NCBI GenBank assembly: GCA_021801615.1
Contig: JAJYXS010000006.1
Location: 1 to 15,479, forward strand
Direction: 5' to 3'
Length of the DNA: 15,479 nt
From: Actinomycetes bacterium
GTDB lineage: Bacteria; Actinomycetota; Acidimicrobiia; Acidimicrobiales; RAAP-2
Shown here: piece by piece, positions 7,205 through 13,636 of the stretch
Position numbering within the stretch: the stretch's first letter is position 1
How the letters are laid out: every line of letters begins with the position of its first letter
Translations under genes and position numbers: made by a program
The notes under the pieces: model-generated
Told to the model about the DNA's origin: nothing
Database searches by the model: none
The model's input: the letters and a program-made list of their open reading frames with translations, nothing else

Positions 7205-8997
7205 CCCTGATCGTCCGCGTCGTGCCGGACGTCCCGGCGGCGAGCCGGCGCCGGTTCGACTACTCGGTCCCAGAGCGCTGGAGAGCCGAGATCCGACCCG
7301 GCACGCGCATCCGCGTGCCCTTCCACGGTCGGCGCGTCGGCGCGTGGGTGGTCGAGATCGGCGTGACGCCGCCTCGTGGAGTCGAGGTGCGAGACCTGAC
7401 CGGGGTGTCGGGCTGGGGCCCGCCGCCGGAGGTCATCGAGCTCGCCGAGTGGGGCGCATGGCGCTGGGCCATGCCGGTCGCCACCCTGCTCAGGACGGCG
7501 TCGCCCGAGCGCAACGTCTGGGCGCTTCCGGCCCCGCCCTCTCCGACGGGCCCCTCGGGGTCTCCTCCGAGGGCTCGCCCGCTTCGTGCGGGCGTGACCC
7601 TCCGGCGCCTGCCGCCGGCGCAGGATCTCCTGCCGATCGTCCTGGAGGTGATCGCCGCGGTGCAGCCTTCGGGGTCGCGCTCGGCGCGGCCGACCGGCCC
7701 GCCTGGGCCGGGACGCGCCGGGCGGTCGGTGCTCGTGCTCGTGCCGAGCACCGGGTGGGCGGATCGCCTCGCAGCCAGGCTCCGAGCGCGTGGCATCGAG
7801 GTCGCGGCGAGCTGGGCGGAGGCAGCGGCGGGATGGCCGGTCGTGGTCGGCTCGAGAGCCGCGGCCTGGGCGCCGGTGCCCGCGCTCGGTGCCGCGGTCG
7901 TCCTGGACGCCCACGACTACCACGACCGCTACGACGCCGCCGACGTGCTCGTCGAGCGCGCCGAGCGCGCCGGCGCGCCGTGCGTGCTCGTCTCGCCGTG
8001 CCCGACCGCGGTGCAGCGAGTCCGCTACGGCCCCCCTGAGGTTCCCGAGAGGTCGGCGGAGCGGTCGGGATGGCCCGCGGTGCGCGTCGTCGACCGCCGA
8101 GGGGCGGATCCCCGGACGGGGCTCTTCTCCGAGGAGCTGGTGGACCTCGCCCGCCGGGTGCTCGACGCCGGGGGCCGGCTCGTGTGCGTGCTGAACCGCA
8201 CGGGACGGGCGAGGCTGCTCGCCTGCGCGACGTGCGGCGCGCTCGCGCTTTGCACGGTGTGCGGGCGGGCCGCGGAGTCGGTGGACGACGTGCTGCGCTG
8301 CAGGGCGTGCGGGGCCGAGCGCCCCATCGTGTGCGGCGAGTGCGGGTCGGTGCGCACCAAGGTGCTCCGCGTGGGGGTCGCGCGCGCAAGAGAGGAGCTC
8401 GAGGCGCTGCTCGGCGTGCCGGTCGGGGAGGTGTCCGGTCGGCCTCGCGCGCCCGATCGGGCAGCGTCCGTTCCCGACGTCCCCGTCCTGATCGGCACCG
8501 AGGCCGTGCTGCACCGGGCGCGGCGGGCTGCGGCGGTCGCCTTCTTGGACTTCGACCAGCACCTCCTCGCGCCTCGCCTCGCCGCCGGAGAGCACGCGCT
8601 CGCGCTGATCGTGCGCGCGGGGCGTCTCGTGGGCGGCCGAGGTGGCGCGGTGCGCTCGTCCCTGCGCCCGGGCTCCGGCGGCCCCAGGGGCTCCGGGGTC
8701 TCCGGCGTGGTCATGGTCCAGACCCGGCTCCCCACCCACGACGTCCTGCGCGCCGCGGTCGCAGGCGACCCCGGAGCGTTCACAGAGCTGCAGCTGCGCA
8801 AGGAGCTGCGCCTGCCGCCCTTCAGCGCGCTCGCCACGGTGAAGGCCGACACCGTGCCGGTCCTCGGCCACGAAGGCGTGGAGGTGTCGGCGCTCGGGGC
8901 GGGTCGGTGGCTCGTGCGCGCGCCCGACCATCGGACGCTCTGCGACGCCGTTGCCCCGCTGCACGGGGGAGTGAGGGTGGACCCCGACGACGTGTGA
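7201..8997 (+). CDS. priA: PriA-like primosomal protein N' with degenerate helicase motifs, probable CTG start
   Basis: PriA recognises stalled forks and reloads the replicative helicase. From CTG 7201 the product is 598 residues. The N-terminal 3'-DNA-binding region is recognisable (VRVVPDVPAASRRRFDYSVP; GTRIRVPFHGRRVGAWVVE). A zinc region contains four CxxC pairs between about 8225 and 8345 (CATC, CTVC, CRAC, CGEC), the normal PriA pattern. Helicase motifs are missing: there is no GxGKT Walker A, the DEEH box is replaced by LDAHDYH, and the usual glutamine/arginine motif VI is not intact. Actinobacterial PriA proteins are known for this loss, so it probably acts as a structural loader rather than a helicase. 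CTG 7201 forms CTGA with the metK stop. CTG 7207 and GTG 7222 are alternatives, but GTG 7222 would delete the first conserved strand (LIVRVV). Proline/glycine-rich insertions break up the middle. Confidence 0.85.
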   Translation: MTLIVRVVPDVPAASRRRFDYSVPERWRAEIRPGTRIRVPFHGRRVGAWVVEIGVTPPRGVEVRDLTGVSGWGPPPEVIELAEWGAWRWAMPVATLLRTASPERNVWALPAPPSPTGPSGSPPRARPLRAGVTLRRLPPAQDLLPIVLEVIAAVQPSGSRSARPTGPPGPGRAGRSVLVLVPSTGWADRLAARLRARGIEVAASWAEAAAGWPVVVGSRAAAWAPVPALGAAVVLDAHDYHDRYDAADVLVERAERAGAPCVLVSPCPTAVQRVRYGPPEVPERSAERSGWPAVRVVDRRGADPRTGLFSEELVDLARRVLDAGGRLVCVLNRTGRARLLACATCGALALCTVCGRAAESVDDVLRCRACGAERPIVCGECGSVRTKVLRVGVARAREELEALLGVPVGEVSGRPRAPDRAASVPDVPVLIGTEAVLHRARRAAAVAFLDFDQHLLAPRLAAGEHALALIVRAGRLVGGRGGAVRSSLRPGSGGPRGSGVSGVVMVQTRLPTHDVLRAAVAGDPGAFTELQLRKELRLPPFSALATVKADTVPVLGHEGVEVSALGAGRWLVRAPDHRTLCDAVAPLHGGVRVDPDDV

Positions 8998-9022
8998 GCC
9001 TCCGCGTCGGGGCGGTGGATCG

Positions 9023-9090
9023 CCCGGCCGGAGTGGCCTGCTGGGAGGCGGGCCCGGCCGGAATGGCCTGCCGGGAGGCGGGCCCGGCCG
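9023..9090 (+). repeat. Two 30-base tandem repeats between priA and def
   Basis: Positions 9031-9060 and 9061-9090 are the same 30-base sequence except at two sites (G/A and T/C). Both end in GGCGGGCCCGGCCG. The preceding 8 bases (9023-9030, CCCGGCCG) match the unit's end, and a degenerate third start follows. The repeats occupy about half of the 138-base priA-def gap. Nothing else is evident there apart from a short hairpin and the def -10 box. Confidence 0.85.
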
Positions 9091-9100
9091 GGAGCCCGGA

Positions 9101-9115
9101 GAGGCCGACGGCCTC
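9101..9115 (+). repeat. Short perfect inverted repeat before def
   Basis: GAGGCC and GGCCTC flank a 3-base loop (GAC), ending 6 bases before the proposed def -10 box. It could be a weak hairpin at the end of the priA transcript or a regulator site. No T-run follows, so I do not call it a terminator. Confidence 0.4.
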
Positions 9116-9121
9116 CGCCGG

Positions 9122-9127
9122 TAGGCT
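9122..9127 (+). promoter_or_regulatory. Proposed -10 box for a leaderless def transcript
   Basis: TAGGCT fits TANNNT and ends 8 bases before the GTG at 9136. No Shine-Dalgarno is present in the short gap. The same hexamer sits 7 bases before rpe. Confidence 0.5.
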
Positions 9128-9135
9128 GCAGCGCG

Positions 9136-9621
9136 GTGCTCACGATCCGTACGTACGGAGACCCGGTCTTGAAGCAGGCGACCAAGGAGGTCGAAGAGAT
9201 CGACGGGCGCGTCAAGAAGCTCGTAGAGGACATGCTCGAGACCATGTACGCGGCGCCGGGCGTGGGGCTCGCGGCGAACCAGGTCGGGGTCCAGCGCCGC
9301 CTGTTCGTCTACGACATCGGGGACGGGCCGCAGGTCGTCATCAACCCGCGCATCACCGAGACCTCCGGGGAGTGGGCCTTCGAGGAAGGCTGCCTGTCGG
9401 TGCCGGACCTCCACTGGACCATCGTCCGCCCGAACGAGGTCCACTTGACGGGGCTCGACCTCGAGGGCAACGAGGTGTCGATCGACGCCAAGGAGTACCA
9501 GGGGCGGGTCTTCCAGCACGAGGTCGACCACCTGGACGGGGTATTGCTGCTCGAGCGGCTGGACGAGGAGCAGCGACGCGACGCGCTGAAGGTGCTGCGC
9601 TCCCGGGTGCTCGGCGGCTGA
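9136..9621 (+). CDS. def: Peptide deformylase
   Basis: This metalloenzyme removes the N-formyl group from nascent proteins at the ribosome exit. The 161 residues contain all three motifs: GVGLAANQ (Gln49), EGCLSVP (Cys86) and QHEVDHLDG (His128, Glu129, His132). Cys86, His128 and His132 are the metal ligands and Glu129 the catalytic base. Length is typical of bacterial deformylases, without the long C-terminal extension of some actinobacterial paralogues. The GTG start has no ribosome site but has a -10-like TAGGCT 8 bases upstream, which suggests a leaderless mRNA. Its TGA overlaps the proposed CTG start of fmt, so deformylase and formyltransferase are paired in one transcript, as in many bacteria. 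Confidence 0.97.
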   Translation: MLTIRTYGDPVLKQATKEVEEIDGRVKKLVEDMLETMYAAPGVGLAANQVGVQRRLFVYDIGDGPQVVINPRITETSGEWAFEEGCLSVPDLHWTIVRPNEVHLTGLDLEGNEVSIDAKEYQGRVFQHEVDHLDGVLLLERLDEEQRRDALKVLRSRVLGG

Positions 9622-10514
9622 GCGAAGAAGGGCGCGTCGCGGCGAGCCGGAGCCTCGTCTACCTGGGGACGCCCGCGCTGGCGGTGGCGCCGCTGCGGGC
9701 GCTCGTGGAGGCGGGCCACGACGTGCGCCTCGTCGTCACCGGGCCGGACCGCAGGCGCCACAGGAGGGCCGCGCCGTCGCCGAGCCCGGTGAAGGCGGAG
9801 GCCGAGCGGCTCGGGCTGCGCGTCGTCCACCGGCTGGACGCGCTCGTCGGCGCCGGTGCCGAGCTCGGCGTCGTCGTCGCGTACGGCCGCATCGTGCCCC
9901 CAGAGGTGCTGGAGCGGCTCGGCATGCTGAACCTCCACTTCTCGCTGCTGCCGCGCTGGCGAGGCGCCGCGCCGGTCGAGCGGGCGATCCTCGCCGGGGA
10001 CGAGGTGACCGGGGTCTGCGTGATGGCCCTCGAGGCGGGGCTCGACACCGGTCCGCTCTACGGCTGTCAAGAGGTCGCCATCGAGCCCGGAGAGCACCTG
10101 GGCGCGCTGCGTGAGCGCCTCGTCACCGCCGGCACGCGGCTGCTCGTCGACCTGCTCGCAGGCCCGCTTCCCACGCCCGAACCCCAGCACGGCGAGCCGA
10201 CGTACGCGAAGAAGCTGGACCCCGAGGAGCTGCGCCTCACATGGACGCGGCCTGCCGTCGAGCTCGAGAGGATCGTCCGCCTGGACCGCGCGTGGACGAC
10301 CTGGCGAGGAAGGCGCCTCCTCGTCCTCGATGCCCATGAGGTGGCCGCCCACGCCGGCGCGGCGCCGGGGACCCTCGACGGCGAGACCGTCGCGACCGGA
10401 AAGGGCGCGCTCGAGCTGGTGCGCGTGCAGCCCGAAGGCCGCGCACCGATGACGGCGGGCGACTGGCTGCGCGGCGCACGACCGGCTGCCGGCGAGCGGC
10501 TCGGAGGCTCGTAG
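9618..10514 (+). CDS. fmt: Methionyl-tRNA formyltransferase, probable CTG start
   Basis: This enzyme transfers a formyl group from 10-formyl-tetrahydrofolate to initiator Met-tRNA. From CTG 9618 it has 298 residues. The N-terminal Rossmann-type domain begins SLVYLGTPALAVAPL. The active site is NLHFSLLPRWRGAAPVERAI (Asn105, His107) plus Asp143 in EAGLDTGPL, nearly the E. coli numbering. The C-terminal OB-like domain follows TYAKKLDPEELRLTW. No ATG, GTG or TTG occurs in frame from 9483 to the GTP motif, so canonical starts would require a long extension into def and beyond. CTG 9618 overlaps the def stop as CTGA, and no Shine-Dalgarno is visible. The TAG stop is also the first half of the proposed rpe -10 box. 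rsmB, which follows fmt in many bacteria, is absent here. Confidence 0.94.
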   Translation: MSEEGRVAASRSLVYLGTPALAVAPLRALVEAGHDVRLVVTGPDRRRHRRAAPSPSPVKAEAERLGLRVVHRLDALVGAGAELGVVVAYGRIVPPEVLERLGMLNLHFSLLPRWRGAAPVERAILAGDEVTGVCVMALEAGLDTGPLYGCQEVAIEPGEHLGALRERLVTAGTRLLVDLLAGPLPTPEPQHGEPTYAKKLDPEELRLTWTRPAVELERIVRLDRAWTTWRGRRLLVLDAHEVAAHAGAAPGTLDGETVATGKGALELVRVQPEGRAPMTAGDWLRGARPAAGERLGGS

Positions 10515-10517
10515 GCT
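10512..10517 (+). promoter_or_regulatory. Proposed -10 box for a leaderless rpe transcript
   Basis: TAGGCT, whose TAG is the fmt stop codon, ends 7 bases before the GTG at 10525. The 10-base gap between the two genes has no ribosome binding site. Confidence 0.5.
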
Positions 10518-10524
10518 GGCCGCC

Positions 10525-11223
10525 GTGTCACGGGACCCAGGGGCACCCGGTGCGCTCAAGATCGCGCCGTCGCTGCTCTCCGCCGACTTCGGCAACCTCG
10601 CGGAGGCCGTCGGGGAGGTGGCGAACGTCTGCGACTGGCTGCACGTCGACGTCATGGACGCGCACTTCGTGCCGAACCTGACGATCGGCCCGCCGGTCGT
10701 GGCCTCGCTGCGCAAGCACTCCGGCCTGTACTTCGACTGCCACCTCATGATGACCGACCCCGGCGACTACCTCGAGGCGTTCGCGCGTGCGGGCGCCGAC
10801 GGGTGCACGGTCCACGTCGAGGTGGGACGGACCGGCGAGCTCCTCCAAGAGTGCCACGCGCTGGGGCTACGCGCCGGGTTGGCGGCCAATCCCGACACGC
10901 CGTTCGAGGCGATCGAGCCGTTCCTCCACGAGCTGGACCTCGTGCTGTGCATGACGGTGTTCCCCGGGTTCGGGGGGCAGGAATTCATGGCGGAGGTGCT
11001 GCCGAAGGTCTCCCGGGTGAGGCGGTCCCTCGACGAGCGGCACCTGGCCGCGGACCTCGAGGTGGACGGGGGGATCGACCCGGAGACCGCGCGAGCGGCC
11101 GCGGCGGCCGGGGCCAACGTCTTCGTGGCGGGGTCGGCGATCTTCGGGGCGGAGCGTCCCTGGGAGGCGACCGAGGAGATCCGAGCCGCGCTGGTGGGCA
11201 CCACCGGCGCGGCCCGTCCGTGA
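10525..11223 (+). CDS. rpe: Ribulose-phosphate 3-epimerase
   Basis: The enzyme interconverts ribulose-5-phosphate and xylulose-5-phosphate in the pentose phosphate pathway. The 232-residue TIM barrel shows APSLLSADFGNLAEAV, the metal-binding HVDVMDAHFVPNLTIGP (His, Asp), DCHLMMTDP, the phosphate loop FPGFGGQEFM, EVDGGIDPETA (catalytic Asp) and AGSAIFG. A metal-binding serine and histidines are in place. The first ten residues (SRDPGAPGAL) are an unremarkable extension before the conserved KIAPSLLSAD strand. The GTG start is 10 bases after the fmt stop and has a -10-like TAGGCT upstream. Its product pool links to riboflavin synthesis, because ribulose-5-phosphate is a substrate of the downstream ribBA product. 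Confidence 0.97.
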   Translation: MSRDPGAPGALKIAPSLLSADFGNLAEAVGEVANVCDWLHVDVMDAHFVPNLTIGPPVVASLRKHSGLYFDCHLMMTDPGDYLEAFARAGADGCTVHVEVGRTGELLQECHALGLRAGLAANPDTPFEAIEPFLHELDLVLCMTVFPGFGGQEFMAEVLPKVSRVRRSLDERHLAADLEVDGGIDPETARAAAAAGANVFVAGSAIFGAERPWEATEEIRAALVGTTGAARP

Positions 11224-11226
11224 CAG

Positions 11227-11292
11227 CGCATCCGCAGCGGCGCATCCGCAGCGGCGCTGCGCACCGGCAGCGGCGCTGCGCACCGGCAGCGG
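11227..11292 (+). repeat. Paired tandem repeats (2 x 14 and 2 x 19 bases) between rpe and ribD
   Basis: CGCATCCGCAGCGG occurs exactly twice in tandem (11227-11240, 11241-11254). It is followed directly by CGCTGCGCACCGGCAGCGG exactly twice (11255-11273, 11274-11292). The two unit types share their GCAGCGG ends, so one may derive from the other. The arrays begin 4 bases after the rpe stop and fill most of the 104-base gap to ribD. Confidence 0.9.
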
Positions 11293-11299
11293 TCGCCCC

Positions 11300-11320
11300 G
11301 GCCGGTAGACTGCGCCGGCC
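11300..11320 (+). repeat. Inverted repeat enclosing the ribD -10 box
   Basis: GGCCGG (11300-11305) and CCGGCC (11315-11320) are exact inverted copies separated by 9 bases that contain the TAGACT box. This could be an operator for a dimeric regulator or an mRNA hairpin, or a by-product of GC-rich sequence. Confidence 0.45.
11306..11311 (+). promoter_or_regulatory. Proposed -10 box for ribD
   Basis: TAGACT fits TANNNT and lies 16 bases before the ATG at 11328, allowing a leader of about ten bases. AGGAA at 11321-11325 is too close to the ATG to be a good ribosome site. No FMN riboswitch fits in this gap. Confidence 0.45.
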
Positions 11321-11327
11321 AGGAACG

Positions 11328-12350
11328 ATGCACGGTCGAGATGTCGAGCGGGACGAGGAGCACATGGCGCGAGCGATCGCCGTGGCAGAGTCCGCCCGGC
11401 TGCACGCCTCCCCCAACCCGTGGGTGGGTGCGGTCCTCGTGACCAGCGCCGCCACCTACCAGGCGGCGACGGCGCCGCCGGGCGGACCCCACGCGGAGGT
11501 GTCCGTCCTGCAGCTCGCCGCGGAGGCCGGCGACGCCGTCGCGGGATCGACGCTGTACACGACGCTCGAGCCGTGCGCCCACTTCGGACGGACGCCGCCG
11601 TGCGTGGACGCGATCGTCGCCGCAGGGGTCCGGCGCGTGGTGGTGGGGCTCGTCGATCCGGACCCGAAGGTCGCCGGGCGGGGGGTCGACGCGCTCCGGG
11701 GCAAGGGTGTCGAGGTGTCCGTCGGGTCCGGTGCCGAGGCCGTCGAGCGGCAGCTCGCCCCCTACCTGAAGCACCGGCGGACCGGTCGGCCCTGGGTGGT
11801 GCTGAAGCTCGCCGCGACGATGGACGGGTGGACCGCGGCGCCCGACGGGTCGAGCCGATGGATCACCGGGGAGGCGGCACGCCGCGACGTGCACGAGCTG
11901 CGCGCCGCCTCGGACGCGGTGCTCGTCGGTGCGGGGACCGTGCGCGCGGACGACCCCGAGCTCACGGTCCGCCACGCGCGCGCCTCGCGCCAGCCCTTGC
12001 GCGTCGTGCTGGGCCGCGCGCCGGAACACGCGAAGGTCCGGCCTGCGCTCGAGCTCTCCGGCGACCTCGGGGACGTCCTCGACCACCTGGGCCGCCTCGG
12101 GGTGGTGCAGCTCCTCGTGGAGGGCGGCGCGAAGGTGGCCCATGACCTGCACGCGGCAGGGCTCGTGGACCGTTACGTCCTCTACCTCGCGCCGGCGCTG
12201 CTCGGCGGCGCAGTGGGCCGGCCGCTGTTCGACGGAGCGGGGGCCGCCACGATCGCCGACGCGTGGCGCGGGCGGATCGTGTCGGCGAGGCAGCTCGGCG
12301 AGGACCTCCGCGTCGAGCTGGCGCACGCGCCCGAGGCCCGGGCATCCTGA
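11328..12350 (+). CDS. ribD: Bifunctional riboflavin deaminase / reductase
   Basis: RibD performs the second and third steps after GTP opening in riboflavin synthesis: deamination of the pyrimidine and reduction of its ribosyl side chain with NADPH. The 340 residues split into a zinc deaminase domain (about 1-145) and a reductase domain. The deaminase contains SPNPWVGAVLV, HAEV (His55, catalytic Glu57) and LEPCAHFGRTPPC (Cys83, Cys92), so zinc ligands are intact. The reductase contains VVLKLAATMDGWTA, SRWITGEAARRDVHELRA, DAVLVGAGTVRADDP and LLVEGGAKV. ATG 11328 is chosen because the family core starts shortly after (DEEHMARAIAVAE); ATG 11364 is the next option but would remove it. The TGA overlaps the ribBA ATG as TGATG. 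Confidence 0.96.
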   Translation: MHGRDVERDEEHMARAIAVAESARLHASPNPWVGAVLVTSAATYQAATAPPGGPHAEVSVLQLAAEAGDAVAGSTLYTTLEPCAHFGRTPPCVDAIVAAGVRRVVVGLVDPDPKVAGRGVDALRGKGVEVSVGSGAEAVERQLAPYLKHRRTGRPWVVLKLAATMDGWTAAPDGSSRWITGEAARRDVHELRAASDAVLVGAGTVRADDPELTVRHARASRQPLRVVLGRAPEHAKVRPALELSGDLGDVLDHLGRLGVVQLLVEGGAKVAHDLHAAGLVDRYVLYLAPALLGGAVGRPLFDGAGAATIADAWRGRIVSARQLGEDLRVELAHAPEARAS

Positions 12351-13630
12351 TGCCCTTCTCGAGCGTCGAGGACGCGATCGACGCGATCGCACGGCTCGGG
12401 ATGGTCGTCGTCGTCGACGACGCGGACCGGGAGAACGAAGGCGACCTGGTCATGGCCGCAGAAGCCGCGACGCCAGAGGCGATCGCGTTCTTCCTCGCGC
12501 ACACCTCGGGCGTGATCTGCGTGCCGCTGTCCGAAGAGCGCGCCGACGAGCTCGAGCTGCCGCTCATGGTGACCGAGAACACCGAGTCGCAGCGGACCGC
12601 GTTCACCGTGAGCGTGGACGCGCGCCACACGACCACGACGGGGATCTCCGCCGCAGACCGCGCGGCCACGATCCGGGCGCTCGTCGACCCCTCCACGCGC
12701 TCGGACGACCTGAACCGGCCAGGCCACATCTTCCCGCTGCGTTCCCGCCCCGGGGGGGTCTTGAAGCGCGCGGGGCACACCGAGGCCGCGGTCGACCTCG
12801 CGCGCGCCGCGGGGCTCTCACCGGCGGGCGTGCTGTGCGAGATCGTGAGCGAGGACAAATCCTCCATGGCGCGCCTCGACGAGCTCGAGCGCTTCGCCCA
12901 GCGCTACGGGCTGCCGCTCATCTCGATCGCGGACCTCATCCGGTGGCGCCGGCGCACCGAGAAGCTCGTGCGCAGGGTCTCGGAGGCCAGGATCCCCACC
13001 GAGGGCGGGGACTGGCGGGCCGTCGTGTACGAGTCGGCGCTCGACGGCGAGCAGCACCTCGCGCTGGTGAAAGGCGAGGTGGGGCCGGACCTCCTCGTGC
13101 GCGTCCACTCGGAGTGCCTGACCGGCGACGTGTTCGGCTCGTTGCGCTGCGACTGCGGACCACAGCTGCGGACCGCGATGGAGCTCATCGAGCAGGAGGG
13201 GCGCGGACTGATCGTCTACCTGCGCGGCCACGAAGGACGCGGCATCGGGCTCGCGCACAAGATCCGTGCCTACAGCCTCCAGGAGCAGGGCCACGACACG
13301 GTCGACGCCAACCTCGCGCTGGGCCTCCCTGTGGACCAGCGCGAGTACGGCATCGGGTCCCAGATCCTCGTCGACCTCGGCGTCACGACCATGCGGCTCA
13401 TGACCAACAACCCGGCCAAGTACGGCGGGATCGACGGGTTCGGCCTCGAGATCGTCGCGCGCGTGCCGCTCCAGCCGGCGCCGAACCCCGAGAACCTCGC
13501 GTACCTGCGCACCAAGCGCGAGCGCATGGGCCACCTGATCGACGGCCTTGGTGACCCCGAAGACCCCGGTGACGCGGCCGCGGACGGCCACCCGGTCGCT
13601 CCCGGTGGCGCCGAGCGCGGCGCGCGCTGA
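12350..13630 (+). CDS. ribBA: Bifunctional DHBP synthase / GTP cyclohydrolase II
   Basis: This fusion supplies both precursors of riboflavin: RibB makes 3,4-dihydroxybutanone 4-phosphate from ribulose-5-phosphate and RibA opens GTP. In 426 residues, the N-terminal RibB half has DDADRENEGDLVMAAE (Glu28, Glu30), DDLNRPGHIFPLRSRPGGV and RAGHTEAAVDLARAAG. The RibA half has zinc cysteines 256, 267 and 269 in HSECLTGDVFGSLRCDCG, LRGHEGRGIGLAHKI, the DQREYGIGSQIL segment and MTNNPAKYGGIDG. A tail of about 25 residues rich in Gly, Ala, Asp and Pro extends past the fold. Both active sites look complete. The ATG shares one base with the ribD stop, so translation is coupled. ribE, often found between these genes, is missing. 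ribH follows after six bases. Confidence 0.97.
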   Translation: MPFSSVEDAIDAIARLGMVVVVDDADRENEGDLVMAAEAATPEAIAFFLAHTSGVICVPLSEERADELELPLMVTENTESQRTAFTVSVDARHTTTTGISAADRAATIRALVDPSTRSDDLNRPGHIFPLRSRPGGVLKRAGHTEAAVDLARAAGLSPAGVLCEIVSEDKSSMARLDELERFAQRYGLPLISIADLIRWRRRTEKLVRRVSEARIPTEGGDWRAVVYESALDGEQHLALVKGEVGPDLLVRVHSECLTGDVFGSLRCDCGPQLRTAMELIEQEGRGLIVYLRGHEGRGIGLAHKIRAYSLQEQGHDTVDANLALGLPVDQREYGIGSQILVDLGVTTMRLMTNNPAKYGGIDGFGLEIVARVPLQPAPNPENLAYLRTKRERMGHLIDGLGDPEDPGDAAADGHPVAPGGAERGAR

Positions 13631-13636
13631 GGTCCC

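Noticed and set aside
4988..9531. Very long minus-strand open frames of 712 and 810 codons opposite coaBC, metK, priA and def
   Set aside because: They lie exactly opposite well-identified genes, have Arg/His/Asp-rich compositions typical of antisense reading in GC-rich DNA, and show no recognisable domain.
8070..9617. Upstream extension of the fmt frame through priA and def
   Set aside because: No domain similarity before the GTP motif, and two certain genes occupy other frames.
11224..11327. FMN riboswitch before ribD
   Set aside because: The gap is mainly tandem repeat, and the conserved FMN-element blocks are not present.
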